The position numbers and the translations under genes were made by a program. Below are positions 9,230 through 21,525 of a DNA stretch of 64,000 bases, piece by piece. A model generated the notes under the pieces. That model ran no database searches. It worked only from the letters and a program-made list of their open reading frames with translations, and was not told the DNA's origin. Source of the stretch: Bryum argenteum (lineage: Eukaryota > Streptophyta > Bryopsida > Bryales > Bryaceae); contig CM073324.1 of the NCBI GenBank assembly GCA_037043015.1, positions 15,211,013 through 15,275,012 of the forward strand, read 5' to 3'. Each line of letters starts with the position of its first letter. Positions within the stretch are counted from its first letter, which is position 1.

Positions 9230-12060
9230 TCTGCCCACACCATCGTCATCGCAGCAGATCCTTGCTTCAGAGTTCAGTCCAACTTCGAAGTCAGGCTGTT
9301 ACGCTAGGGTATCATCCACTCATCGACAGTTTGCTCCTGCTGCAGATCTGAACCGCGCCGAGGAAAATTTTAGTCTTCCAAGCGTAGCGTGCAAACTCTG
9401 TTGTGTCCCTGAGAAACCTTGACACTAAGTTGCTGTGGGCTCGACCCTTGTTCAGTTCCGTGGTGACCGAAGTCAAAGAACTACCTTGGAGTTCCCAGTG
9501 CGTTTTCACCGGAGCTTGTGTGTAACCTGTTACGACACTTTTGGCGTCCTCATCGATTTCGAAACCCTCGACCACCATCGGTTTCAGCAGAAGGTGAGTC
9601 CAATGACTGATGTTTGGTTTCTGTGAATCTTTGATCGTTTGGAATGTTAGTTGCTATCTCATGGTCTACGTTATGTGGATGATGTAGTTGTAGACTAGTG
9701 ATAAGCTTACAACGGATGGGTGTAGTCCTTACTTTCACACCGTTTCGGCTTTATGACTGCTAGCCTGGTTCTGATATTGTCGATTGACTTTGCCAGTGAA
9801 TCAGTTTTTGCTCTTAATTAACATAATCCGTCCATCACGCTCACCTCGTCGATCTTGGGCGTCTTACACGAGTTAAACTAGGTATGCCATCTTATCTCCT
9901 CCCTTACTTTCACAAGTTATCTCCTCCCTTACTTTCACAAGTTATCTCCTCCCTTACTTTCACAAGGAACAAAGGAACCTTTTCCTCCTGGAAATAAGTA
10001 AATATATTACCCCTCTTCTTCCCAATTCATCCAATTGACAACCTAGCAAAAATTGGACCATTCCCACTTTGAGAAATAGAAAAACAAAATAAGAAAATGC
10101 AATTTACCATGTGGCATAATCGTTTTCCATATGTCAAGATGAAAGGTCCTTAAGGATTTCTACTTGCCGGAAGTGAGAAAGCCTCCTATCTCCCCTGTGT
10201 TTGATAGTGATGTGATCGTGTAATTTCTCTCTCACTTTCAAAGTATGAAGTATCTAAGAGTTAAAACGGTCCTTGTTGTCAAACTGACTTTTGCAGTCTG
10301 GGAGCTTAATCTTGCGATGTCCTTTGCATCATGATGATAACCCATTCTCACCCACTTCCATGTTCAAACAGGTTAGGCGTGAGGCACTCTGACTCATTGG
10401 GTCTACTGGCCCTCTGGACTCTCTGCAACCTACTATCGTCATTACCGTAGCTTCCTAAGCCGAGCTTTACAGCCACGCTATAAACCCAGGGTTTCACCGA
10501 GTCTGCAATTTTGAGCCGCGCCGCGGACCACACAGCGATCTTTCAGACTTTGAGTGTTGAGTCTGTTGGCTCTCTGGGTAGTACTGCTTGCTTCCTTGTT
10601 GCTCCACGCTCGACCCTCGTTCACAGCAGTCACAGTTCCAACTCGGTTATATACAGTGCGTTTCCGCGGGAGTTTTTATGTAATTTTCCGAGCGCTCTCT
10701 GAAATCTTCGGAGGATTGACACTTCTCGAGTCCTCTTAAGCCCAAAGATTTCGTACACGCTGGCCCATTAGCTTTCGCAGAAGGTGTGTATTTGGTTTTT
10801 TTGTGAGTCGTTGAACGTTCGTATGAAGGAGTAGTGTTTGTTTTTAGTCATGGTCTCTGATGAAGTTGCAGATTGGTGATATGCTGTCATTTTCTTTTTC
10901 CATTCCTGTTCCGGTAGATCAGAGATAAATCTGTTCTGATAATGTCAACTAACCTGGGCAGTGAACTGGAGAACTGTACTTGCTCTTGGGCGCTATAAGC
11001 TGTCGATTGCTTACAACTTGATAGCGCTCAACCCAGCCGATCTTGGGCCTCTTCCACGAGGAGTTCAACCTGTGTAAGTTTTTCTACTTCCTCCCCTACT
11101 GTTGTGATCGTTTGGTTTCTCTCTCTGTGTCTTTCTCAAAGTAGAATACGGTATCTAAGAGTTGAAGTACTTCTCGCAATGACCAACTGCTTTAACGCTT
11201 CTGGAATGTCTTTAACATGATATATTCCTCTTACGGTAACCCATGCTCACTACCATATTCAAACATGTGCCACTCTGACCCATTGCGTTGCTGGACTCTA
11301 CAGCACCTTCTCGGAAGAGTAACTACTTCAGACGAACTTCGAAGCCAGGCTGTTACGCAGGGCTCGTCGAGTCTGCGCTTTATTGCACCTGCTGCAGATT
11401 TGAGCCACGCAGTAGACCACATCAATCTTCCTGGGTAGAGTGCGTAACTTTATCCTCTTTGTCCCATGTTCGATCCTCATTCACTGGCCAGATGAGCGCC
11501 GCTTCCATTTTGACAGTTTCAAGTGTGTTTTGAGTCGGAGGTTATACTGTTCCGCCGCTTCTCTAGAACCTTGGTTATTTGAAACATTTCGCGTTCCATC
11601 AGCTCAGCGTTTTAGTACACGCTCGATCATCGGCTTCTGCAGAAGGTGAGTCTATCATCTGACATCTGGTTTCTGGAGTAGTTGAACGTTTGTATGGGGA
11701 AAACTGTTTAAGCTCCGTCATGTTCTACGTTTTGAGGATAATGTAGTTGCAACCTGTGGTACGCTCCTGCCTTCGGCGGAGTCTTTACTTCATTCCCGTT
11801 TCGACTTCTTGAGAGATGATCTCGTTCTAAAATTATCAACTTACATGGACAGTGGATCGACGAGTTCTACTCGCTCTTGAAAGCTATAATCCGTCGATTG
11901 CTTCTCACTCGATCGCGTCAACCGCAACGGTGCTGGTTTCGTTCCTGACGAGTTAATTAAGGTATGTCATTCTATTTCCTCACTTATTGACGCTCTGAAA
12001 GTGTTTTGATCGTTTCGTTTCACTTTCTTGTTGTCATAGAGTGCTTTTAGGATGGAATGC
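9230..12060 (+). repeat. Tandemly triplicated leader module upstream of the kinase-LRR gene
   Basis: Three diverged copies, each about 0.9-1.2 kb, share anchors in the same order. First is a block like GCAGATCTGAACCGCGCC (9346, 10503, 11391). Second is an AGAAG-GTGAGT or GTGTGT donor-like site (about 9590, 10777, 11638). Third is a CACGAG...(G)TTAA-type block ending at GTATGC, GTAAGT or GTATGT (about 9880, 11075, 11960). The copies also share CTGACTTTTGCAGTCT-like acceptor tracts at about 10286 and 12085. I read this as a promoter plus 5' untranslated exon unit amplified in tandem. No long ORF runs through any copy. All copies lie on the same strand as the kinase-LRR gene that follows. Confidence 0.65.
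9892..9966. repeat. 25-bp minisatellite, three perfect copies
   Basis: The 25-bp unit begins TTATCTCCTCCCTTACTTTC and is repeated exactly at 9892-9916, 9917-9941 and 9942-9966. It is pyrimidine-rich and lies just downstream of a donor-like site of the first leader module. Confidence 0.95.
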
Positions 12061-12236
12061 TCCTCGTTGTCAAGCTGACTTTTGCAGTCTAGCAGCTCGC
12101 TCCTTAATTGTCTTTTACATGATCAATCTCTGACATTCATACTAAATGTTCATAATAAACAGCATATTCATGATGCTAGGCTAACAGTGTTCTGATCGTT
12201 TTGATTGCCAGTATCGATTGACTCGGTCTCTACGGA

Positions 12237-15200
12237 ATGGGGCCTCCAAAGAAACATCCCGTTGTCGGAACATCTGGATCTTCAGGAAACGAAACAGACC
12301 TGATCACAAACAAGGTACAGAGCTGTTAACGAGGTGCCCTGTAGCATTCAAATTTTTCGTATGTGAACTGCTGTACTTGCTTCATTTGAAGTTTGTACTA
12401 ATTTTGACAGTCCATGTAAGAACTGGTCATATTACAACTTCGTGGACCGATTACTGTTCATCTGAAGTAGCGATTTGTTTTGATTTGCAACAGAAGTTGG
12501 ATGCGAAAGAACTGCCTAGCGTGCGGCGTTTAGGAAAAGGCTTATCTGGTTATATTTATGAGACGACATGGAAAGGAAACAAGTATGCCAAAAAAGATTT
12601 TCCTCTCGTTTCAAAGAAGCACGCCATCTTTGAGAGAGAAGCACTCAATCTACTCGACCTCGACCATCCAAATATTGTGAAATGCTTCGGGTACACTATC
12701 GGGAGGAGTACGTGTTCACTCCTTCAAGAGTACATGGATGATGATCTACAGAACACAATGCAAAGAAGGCTTGAGGCACGTTGGAAGAGTGTGCCGTCAA
12801 ATAACACTTCATCTTCGAGATTGTTGACTCGTGATGATATCGTGAAGAGCTTATTATCCAAGGATACTATGAAAGGCGTTGGTGAAGGGGCTGGGAAAGG
12901 GAGTTCAAGATTGCAAGGAAAAAGTACCACTGCTTTTGAGAAGGCAGAGGCAGATGACATTATATCACAGATTATAAGCGGCATGAAATACTTACACGGT
13001 AACCACGTGATCCATGGAGACCTTAAACCAAGTAATATATTGTTGCGCTTGGAGTCGGGTGAGATGAAAGTGAAGGTTGCCGACTTCAGTCTGGTTTACA
13101 CCAAAGAAGTGATCAAACTGGTTTCAAGACGCACGCAATATGTTGATGTACTCACATGGAAAGCTCCGGAACAGTTTGAGGAATTTCTTGGACCCATACG
13201 TGAGGACATCGATGATTATGTAGACTCTCACATCGAAAGTCATAGAAACTATGATTTCAATTTCATGGCAAGCGCAGATGTCTATAGCTTTGGATTAATA
13301 TGTGCTTACATCTTGGGTGAGAAGATGATGTTTCCAAACATGAGCTTGACCCAGTTACGAGAGATGAAGATGTTTGCTTCCAAGTCGGAGCTCCCTTTAC
13401 CTTGTTCGGACCATCTTGAGTACATCATCAATTTGTGTTTACAAGAAGCCTCCTCAAGGAGACCTACATTTTCAACCATACATACATTGAAAGTTCTCCT
13501 TTCATATTTTCCCAATTTGTTCAATTCAATCAAAGGTAACCCTTTGTACATTTTTTATGGAATTTTTTCGTGTAAGATGTAGAGTTTAGAGTTCTGTTTC
13601 TCAAATATGTTCTTTGATGTGTACAATATTTCCTTAAATACCTGTAAGTAATCCATTGTGTCTTTGAAATGTTATTCATAGAGTCGAATGGAGACTTGTC
13701 AACCTTGAAGACCGTGGATTTGAGTGATTATATATCACTCCAAGGATTGCCAAGAGAGATTGGTAATTTGACAACTTTGAAGACTCTGATCTTGTATAGG
13801 TGTGGGAGTTTGAAAGAGCTACCAAGTGAGATTGAGAACTTGATGAGTTTGAAGGCCTTGAATATGAGTAATTGTACTTCACTCCAAGGATTGCCAAGAG
13901 AGATTGGTAATTTGACTACTTTGGAGACCATGAAATTGGATGGGTGTGGGAGTTTGAAAGAGCTACCAAGTGAGATTGGGAACTTGATGAGTTTGAAGGT
14001 CTTGGATTTGGAAGGTTGTAAATCACTCCAAGGATTGCCAAGAGAGATTGGTAATTTGACTACTTTGGAGACCTTGAAATTGGATGGGTGTTGGAGTTTG
14101 AAAGAGCTACCAAGTGAAATTGGAAACTTGATGAATTTGAAGGTCTTGGATTTGAAAGGTTGTAAATCACTCCAAGGATTGCCAAGAGAGATTGGTAATT
14201 TGACTACTTTGGAGACCTTGAAATTGGATGGGTGTGTGTGGTTGAATGAGTTATCAAGTGAGATTGGGAACATGATGAGTTTGAAGGTCTTGGATTTGGA
14301 AGGTTGTATTTCACTTCAAGGATTGCCAAGAGAGATTGGTAATTTGACTACTTTGGAGACCATGAAATTGGATGGGTGTGGGAGTTTGAAAGAGCTACCA
14401 AGTGAAATTGGGAACTTGATGAGTTTGAAGGCCTTGAATATGAGTAACTGTACTTCACTCCAAGGATTGCCAAGAGAGATTGGTAATTTGACTACTTTGG
14501 AGACCTTGAAATTGGATGGGTGCTGGAGGTTGAAAGAGCTACGAAGTGAGATTAGAAACTTGATGAGTTTGAAGGCCTTGGATTTGGAAGGTTGTATTTC
14601 ACTCCAAGGATTGCCAAGAGAGATTGGTAATTTGACTACTTTGGAGACCTTGAATTTGGATGGGTGTAGGAGGTTGAAAGAGCTACCAAGTGAGATTGGG
14701 AACTTGATGCGTTTGAAGGCCTTGGATTTGGAAGGTTGTAAATCACTCCAGGGATTGCCAAGAGAGATTGGTAATTTGACTACTTTGGAGGCCTTGAAAT
14801 TGGATGCGTTTAGGAGATTGAAAGAGTTACCCAGGGAGATTGGGAACATGATGAGTTTGAAGGTCTTGGATTTGGAAGGTTGTATTTCACTCCAAGGATT
14901 GCCAAGAGGGATCGGGAATTTGACTTCTTTGGAGACCTTGAAAATGGATGGTTGTAAGAATTTGAAAGAGCTACCAAGTGAAATTGGGAACTTGATGAGT
15001 TTGAAGGCCTTGGATTTGGAAGGTTGTATTTCACTCCAAGGATTGCCAAGAGAGATTGGTAATTTGACTACTTTGGAGACCTTGAAATTGGATGGGTGTA
15101 GGAGGTTGAAAGAGCTACCAAGTGAGAGCGGGAACTTGATGAGTTTGAAGGTTTTGGATTTGGAAGGCTGTAAATCACTCCGAGGATTGCCAAGAGAGAT

Positions 15201-16170
15201 TGGTAATTTGACTTCTTTGGAGACCTTGAAACTGGATGGGTGTGGGAGTTTGAAAGAGCTACCAAGTGAAATTGAGAACTTGATGAGTTTGAAGGCCTTA
15301 AATATGAGTAATTGTACTTCACTCCGAGGATTGCCAAGAGAGATTGGTAATTTGACTACTTTGGAGACCTTGAAATTGGATGGGTGTGTGTGGTTGAATG
15401 AGTTACCAAGTGAGATTGGGAACATGATGAGTTTGAAGGTCTTGGATTTGAAAGGTTGTATTTCACTCCAAGGATTGCCAAAAGAGATTGGTAATTTGAC
15501 AACTTTGAAGACTCTGATCTTGTATAGGTGTGGGAGTTTGAAAGAGCTACCAAGTGAAATTGGGAACTTGATGAGTTTGAAGGCCTTGAATGTGAGTAAC
15601 TGTACTTTAGTCCAAGGATTGCCAATAGAGATTGGTAATTTGACTACTTTGGAGACCATGAAATTCGATGGGTGTGGTAGTTTGAAAGAGCTACCAAGTG
15701 AGATTGGGAACTTGATGAGTTTGAAGGTCTTGGATTTGGAAGGTTGTAAATCACTCCAAGGATTGCCAAGAGAGATTGGCAATTTGACTACTTTGGAGAC
15801 CTTGAAATTGGATGGGTGTTGGAGTTTGAAAGAGTTACCAAGGGAGATTGGGAACTTGATGAGTTTGAAGGTCTTGGATTTGGAAGGTTGTATTACACTC
15901 CAAGGATTGCCAAGAGAGATCGGTAGTTTGACTACTTTGGAGACCTTGAAATTGGATTGGTGTGGAAGTTTGAAAGAGTTACCAAGTGACATTGGGAACT
16001 TGATGAGTTTGAAGGTCTTGGATTTGGAAGGTTGTAAATCACTCCAAGGATTGCCAAGAGAGATTGGTAATTTGACTACTTTGGAGGCTTTGAAGTTGGA
16101 TGGGTGGTGGAGTTTGAAAGCGTTACCAAGTGAGATTGGGAACTTGATGAGTTTGAAGGCCTTGGATTGA
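12237..16170 (+). CDS. Kinase-LRR fusion protein (non-RD kinase plus about 34 leucine-rich repeats)
   Basis: Three exons fit: 12237-12314 (ATG at 12237, ends AAG|GTACAG), 12494-13535 (acceptor TTGCAACAG, donor AAAG|GTAACC) and 13682-16170 (acceptor TTCATAG). Both joins keep frame, giving about 1202 residues. The kinase domain spans roughly residues 37-365: Gly loop LGKGLSG (39-45), ATP-binding Lys 59 in YAKKDF, HGD (200-202) instead of HRD, metal-binding DFS (223-225) instead of DFG, APE (250-252) and Arg 349. An insert of about 55 residues, rich in Ser and Lys, precedes the alpha-E region. LRRs with consensus LPxEIGNLxxLxxLxLxxC start at about residue 375. I see no signal peptide, membrane span or NB-ARC domain, so this is a cytosolic-type kinase with C-terminal LRRs. 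An immune sensor role is an inference. The DFS change may weaken catalysis. The annotated stop is TGA where sibling repeats have TGG (Trp), so the array was once longer. Confidence 0.8.
13700..16170 (+). repeat. Coding tandem repeat: alternating 72-bp LRR units (144-bp higher-order period)
   Basis: About 34 units of 24 codons alternate between two types, one reading LPREIGNLTTLETLKLDGC and one reading LPSEIGNLMSLKALDLEGC, so the DNA repeats every 144 bp. Copies are nearly identical in DNA as well as protein, with small variant sets (CKSLQG, CTSLQG, CISLQG) scattered along the array. This pattern points to recent unequal exchange or gene conversion. The same regularity keeps antisense frames open (for example 14316-15992), which are not genes. 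Confidence 0.9.
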
Positions 16171-16949
16171 AGTGGTTGTGAAGCACTCCAAGGATTACCA
16201 AGCGAGATCGTTAAATTGCCTACCTTGGGACCTTGAAACTTAGTGGATGCCTGTGGTTGAAAGAGTTACGAAGTGAGATTGAGAACTTGATGAGTTTGAA
16301 GGCCTTGGATATGAGTAATTGTATTTCACTCCAAGGATTGCCAAGAGAAATCGGATATTTGATATCTATGGAGACTTTGAAATTGGATGGGTGTGGGAGT
16401 TTGAAAGAGCTTCCATGTGAGTTTGGCAATTTGATGAGTTTGAAGGCTTTGGATTGGAGTGGTTGTGAAGCACTTCAAGGATTATTAAGAGAGATTGGTA
16501 ATTTAACTTCATTGGAGACCTTCAAACTAAATAGTTGCTGGCGGTTGAAAGAGCTTCCTAGTGAGATTGGGAACATGATGAGTTTGATGGTCTTGGATTT
16601 GAGTGATTGTTAATCATTCCAAGGATTACCAAGTGAGATTGGTAATTTGACTACTTCGGAGTCTTTGATATTGGATGGGTGTGGAAGTTTGAAAGAGCTT
16701 CTAAGTGAGATTGGCACTTTGATGAGTTTAATGTCCTTGGATATGAATAATTGTTCGTTACTCCAAGAATTACCAGTCGAGATCGGTAACTTGACAACTT
16801 CGGAGATTTTGGAGAGGAAAGATTGTGGGAGTTTGAGAGTGGTACCAAATGTATCTTACAAGTTGAAGAGTTTGAAGACCTTGAATGTGAGTGGTTGTTA
16901 TTCACTCCGAGGATTACCAAGCGAATTGGGACACTTTGACACCTTTTGA
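16171..16949 (+). pseudogene. Decayed 3' extension of the LRR array
   Basis: About 10 more LRR units continue past the stop at 16168-16170. A frame change lies near 16228, another stop (TAA) near 16611-16613, and the last recognisable units (SLRGLPSELG) end at 16949. Repeats here diverge more than in the main array and include unusual units such as CGSLRVVPNVSYKLKSL, as expected for the capping end. Either the functional protein ends at 16170 or the whole gene is losing its C-terminus. Confidence 0.75.
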
Positions 16950-17812
16950 GACCTTGTTTATTGATGGTTCTCTAGGTTTGAAAATGCGATTGAGTGAAAG
17001 TAGTAAGTTGTCCAAGGTTAGAAAAGTTAAAGATTCATAGAGTGAAGATTAGAGAACTGAGTAACTATATAGGAAATGTGATATTATCTTTTCACCTTGT
17101 GGAAAAAACATGAATTGCATACATGTTTTTTGCCCCATTTAGTGCAAACAACTCAAGGAGAAAATATAGTTCGCCCCTACTTGGTGCGTAAACATTTGCA
17201 CTTTTCGTCGTTTGTCACCTTGCCATTTAAATCTTATGCAAATTTAATTCTCTTCAAATATGTGACCAAAATATATCAAAATCAATATTTAAAATCTCTC
17301 AAATGTCCTAAGTTTATTGAATGCATGCAAATAAGAAAGCTCTGTAGAGAAGTTTTGAGGATTGAGGATTGATTAATTAAATGTTTAAATTTGAACACTA
17401 TACATACACAAATCTTGGACTAGAAGTTCAACATAAGAAGATGAAGGTAAACCATGTATAATAACTTATGGCTTGATGTTCTAGAGAAAATAAATAGGAA
17501 ACATTTTTATTCCAACCTTTCATATATCAAGGAAAACAACAAATACATTACTTCCCAATTTTTGAGGATGATAGATTGTCTATAACTTTGTACTTGTCAA
17601 ACTAAGTAGTAGTTCTACATCCTTACAATAGAATATGTGAACTCTACATCTGTACTATCAAGTTTGATCTTTGTTAGGAGGAATTCTAGTAATATTCCGT
17701 TGCCATCTAAAAGCTTCTTTTCTAGTGCCACTATTACCCATGCTCGCTTTGTATTTGAGGCCTCACATTTCTACAAAGAAGTGCAACAAAAAAATCATAA
17801 AAGGTGATTTGA
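16950..17812. other. Non-coding stretch downstream of the LRR gene
   Basis: AT-rich; presumably contains the 3' untranslated region of the kinase-LRR gene at its start. A 91-codon ORF at 17097-17372 has no features I recognise. No transposon ends are seen before 17813. Confidence 0.3.
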
Positions 17813-18734
17813 ATAACCCCTAACTATCCACCGCAATCTAAACAACTTTATTATTTCAGGCAATGTAGAGGAAGGGGTTTAAAGTAATATTTTTGCTTAA
17901 GATTTTTAGCGGGTGCTTTCTACATCGTAAAGTGTATGTGGTAAATTTGCAAAGCCAAGTTCCAATTTTAAAACCTTCATTTCTAAATTTTAGGTTTAAA
18001 TTCTGAAACAAGCAATTAAAATAGATTTTTATATATTCTTTTAAAAAATATGTTGATAACCAAATCACTACCGAAGTTCCAAAGTAACCTAAGTCAAAAA
18101 GTTTATCAATTCTACAAGGGCAGTCTTAATAAATTTCAAAAACAATCTTTACAATTTCTTCTAATTTTACAACTTCTACTCTTGAAAGTTGTCAAAATTC
18201 AAGATTTTTGAAATTTTCCAAAATCTTTTTTCTCAAAATTTACAAACTCATAAAGGTCACAATTCAATTCTTCATCATACCAAAATAATATATCGAACGT
18301 GATGCATGTTTTCCTATATCGTTGTTTTTATACCTTCTTTTACAAAATAATTTGCATGACAAAAGGTCAAGTAAGTAGAATGAGTCTTCAAATTTTGCAT
18401 AAGCATACTCAACTTGATTTCCTTCTTGCAAAAAAATATGAGAAATATGTTTCAGGGTAACAATCTCTAAAATTCCCTTTGCACCATGGAGACAATGTCT
18501 CACAAGCAATGCCCAAAAAAACTTTGCACCAGCTTTGAATGTTATACACTCTCAAATGGTGCAAATCCAATTGTTGAACTTTTACATGGTAGTACTGATA
18601 GTCGGTGGGTATGAGATCTTATGGTATAAAGTACAAAAAATAGCAAAAATCTTGACCTCAATTCCTCAAGGTGGTAGAAAATTGCAGTTTTTGATTTTGG
18701 AAGTCCAAAAAAGGCTTGGAGGTTTAGGGGTTAA
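17813..18734. mobile_element. TTAA-family element (about 0.9 kb, non-coding)
   Basis: The left end reads ATAA-CCCCTAACTATCC at 17813 (one mismatch from TTAA). The right end reads GGAGGTTTAGGGG-TTAA, ending at 18734. The inverted ends agree at about 12 of 15 positions. The interior is AT-rich with no coding capacity. Near 18540-18600 it shares short blocks (CTCAAATGGTGCAAATCCAA region) with other family members in inverted orientation. Confidence 0.55.
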
Positions 18735-18748
18735 CATTCACACGATCA

Positions 18749-18918
18749 TACAATGGTGCTTGAATTAAATAAACGTTTTCGGACAGACAAAAACATTGAT
18801 TTTATCCAAGCGTTGACCATAACGAAACAATGCCTCTTTGCATAATAAAGGGACAGGGACAAACTTCTTAACAAGACGTTGATCTTAACGAGGTTGATCT
18901 TATCCCGGTACCACTGTA
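18749..18918 (-). mobile_element. 166-bp pogo/Tigger-type MITE, copy 1
   Basis: The element 18751-18916 is flanked by TA on both sides (18749-18750, 18917-18918). Its ends are CAATGGTGCTTGAATTAAAT and, inverted, CAGTGGTACCGGGATAAGAT, an imperfect terminal inverted repeat beginning CA(G/A)TGGT. A CAGTGGTACC start with a TA target duplication is characteristic of the pogo/Tigger branch of Tc1/mariner. A second copy of exactly the same length lies at 26168-26333 in opposite orientation. Confidence 0.8.
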
Positions 18919-20895
18919 GCACATTTCTTAGCAACGTATCCGGTGTTAATGGTTGGAGTATAACCAACCTTGCAAAGACAGGCTTGGCCAGGAGTCACCT
19001 TGTCAGCTTAGTAGATTTGCAGAGACTCCAACCGAGTAGAAACATCGCTTGAATGTTACCGAACATGCTTACCAGCCTTTCTTGGTTGATCCGCATGGCA
19101 GCCAATGAAGCTCTGAATTGCTTCCGCTCCACTGATTACTTGGAAAATTGGTCAAATTTAATAAACACTGACTTAATAAATAATGAGTCTTATGAATTAT
19201 ATTCTTATGCCATCCCATCAATTTGAGTCAATCCCTTTGAAGGATATAAATGAACTTACTCATGAATTCCTCATTGAATCAGTAGTGGTTGACATTCCAG
19301 GCAGACACAATGGTGGTCAGTCAGTAAGGCCATGTCTAGAATCTGCGCAAGAATCTGGCCTTTTCCGAGCACCAAAGGGTACAAACCTGACGCACCTCTG
19401 AACAAATGTTGTGCAACATATTGGTCACCAAAGATAACAAATGCTTTATCAAACCCTCGACAGAAATGCTCCTTGTCTGAGAGAGAAGGAAGGAAGGAAG
19501 AAGGAAGATAAAAGAAAACGTGGTAGATTCATCTCTCTACACTATGATAGAATACGTTTTCGTGAATATCCATTCTCCACTATCCAATCAGAGAGCCCAC
19601 GATACCCCAAAAGACGATATTAATCGATAAAACTGAAAAAAAAGTTCACCAAAAGCTAACGAGCCAAGCAGCCAAGCGCTCGCTCCTGTCTCCCCTAGCG
19701 CTTTGCAGTGTCTACCACCTCGCGCACGGCACCCTCCTCCTTGCATCCTCCTCCTTGTGTCGCAGTCTCCTCTTTCCTCAGCGTTGGCAAGAACTGGCCA
19801 GTTAGATTTGGGATTCATCTTGGTTTACCTCATAAAAATACTCAAAATGGTGCTACTAACAAGGAGGGTGATATAGATGAGGATGGTGTTACAAACGAGG
19901 ATGGTGACAAGAACAAAGAAAAGTAATAAAAATAAAGATTAGCAAGAGTTTACTGATAGTTTACTTTTACTTGTCAAAGAAATATTGACTATTAAAGGGA
20001 GACATGGTACCACTTAGGGGGGTAAAGGTGACCCTTTTGGAGGGAATAAGAAGGATGGTCTTCTACTTTGAGGGCCCATACTATGTTTGGCAGGTTTTCT
20101 GAGAATATACATAGTGTTCTTGAGAGTTTCTGAGGAGACTATTTTCAAGTGTATTGAAGCTTTTTATACGGTTTCGCATGAATAAACTTGGAATTTGGAT
20201 ACCTATCGTCTGAGTGTGCAATATTTTGGTCTTGAGTGAGGCAAGGATTGGCAACTCTCATGTAGAGAAGTAACAACCTTACAACTTCACCACAACTGAT
20301 ATCTACTATTTAGTTTATTTTCCATTCTTTTATTATTTCCTGGCTTCGATTGATAGCAACAAGGATCCATGTGATTTTCAAAAGCAAGGATCCCAGTGAT
20401 TCCCAATCATGACCATATTTTAGATTCCCATATCAAGATTTAAGTCCTTAATGTCGAAAACGGCCATATCGTGGTGGATTTATATCTGTTCAGGCTCTCA
20501 ATTACTACGTATAGATGGTATGAAAGTAAAACTTTTTGCAGATTACAAAGATTATCCATAACTTTCCAAAAGTCATTCCATACTTTAAAATTCCTCATAC
20601 TTTAGGAGATATTTATTGTCAAAAGTTTGAAAACACTGTTCAAAATCTGCCCGAACTGTGGTATATGCTGATTTATTCTCAAAATCTGCCCAAAATCAAT
20701 TAGATATGTTGAGATAAGAACGACCTAGGAACTTCTTGATAATAACTGTGTAAGTTAGAGTTCATCTAGAGTTCATATGAAGTTCATCCATAGTTAAACC
20801 TAGAGATTGATAATAAGTATGTAAGTCCCAATCAACCAAGTTGGTAGGTTGAGTTAAGTGGGACTTACACAAATAGTAAAGTCAGTAAGAATGAG
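18919..20895. other. Non-coding stretch
   Basis: No gene recognised. A GC-richer patch at 19640-19800 carries CTCCTCCTTG repeats and opens short ORFs on both strands; the peptides are low-complexity. Around 20568-20715 the sequence (GGTATATGCTGATTTATTCT and flanks) recurs at 24578-24735, and in inverted form at 26900-27030, so it belongs to the dispersed TTAA-family interior. Confidence 0.4.
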
Positions 20896-21162
20896 TTAAC
20901 CCCTAAAGGTCCTTGATACGAAATTGTTTAAATTATCAAAAAGAACCTTCTTCTACTTCAAGTGCAAAGAAACTCAATCTAAGCATTGATTAGAGGATCC
21001 AACCGTAGGATCTTGAAGTTAACTTGACCGTTTTCTCGAATGTCAAATTTGAACCGTTAATTTTTCTCAATTTTGAGATTATAATGGTCAAAGTTGGCTG
21101 AATTTTCTCCCTGTGGAAATACCAAAAAGCGATTTCCTCTTTCTTGGACCTTTAGGGGTTAA
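20896..21162. mobile_element. TTAA-family MITE, best-preserved copy (259 bp plus TTAA duplications)
   Basis: Both flanks are exactly TTAA (20896-20899, 21159-21162). The inverted ends CCCCTAAAGGTCC and GGACCTTTAGGGG are a perfect 13-bp match. The interior is non-coding and includes GATCCAACCGTAGGATCTTG, a motif that recurs in diverged form in other members. The palindromic 4-bp TTAA target plus a terminal CCC is what piggyBac-like elements produce. Confidence 0.75.
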
Positions 21163-21221
21163 ACAAGAGTTACACAAGTAGTATCAACTCTTGTTGGAAT
21201 TTTGTCTACTTTCTCTTAGAA

Positions 21222-21521
21222 GGGCCACTTTATACTTGGGGCCAGATTTAGGGCCCATCGAATTCTTCAAATTTCAGCCAATAGAATGGCTCGATTCTTT
21301 CAAATCAGACCCAAGGGCTTTATACATGGGTCCAACAAGAACTTCACTTTATCTTATGTGGCTTCCTATGTGGCATTGTTTTGGCGCTAAAATGTTCGGG
21401 CCTTAGTGATGCAATTGGGACAAGGTTGACCCTGGCCCGAACTTCCCAACTTGGGCCCAAACTCCAGCCGTTGAATCCGGCCTGCTCTCTGGCCGGCCCC
21501 AACCTATGTATAAAGTGACCC
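21222..21521. mobile_element. Harbinger-like MITE (300 bp)
   Basis: Ends GGGCCACTTTATAC and, inverted, GGGTCACTTTATAC match at 13 of 14 positions, followed by shared TTGGGGCC blocks offset by a small indel. The right flank is TAA; the left flank is GAA, so the target duplication is imperfect. The ends resemble those of the MITE at 2720-3288 (GGGCCACTTCAGAC), suggesting the same superfamily. An ORF at 21191-21406 overlaps its left part and is not a recognised protein. Confidence 0.6.
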
Positions 21522-21525
21522 TAAA

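Noticed and set aside
14316-15992. 558-codon ORF antisense to the LRR array (and others at 13728-14273, 14810-15625)
   Set aside because: It exists only because the 72-bp unit has no stop in that frame; the translation is a monotonous SKVVKLPISLGNPWS repeat with no family resemblance, and the sense strand encodes a clear LRR protein.
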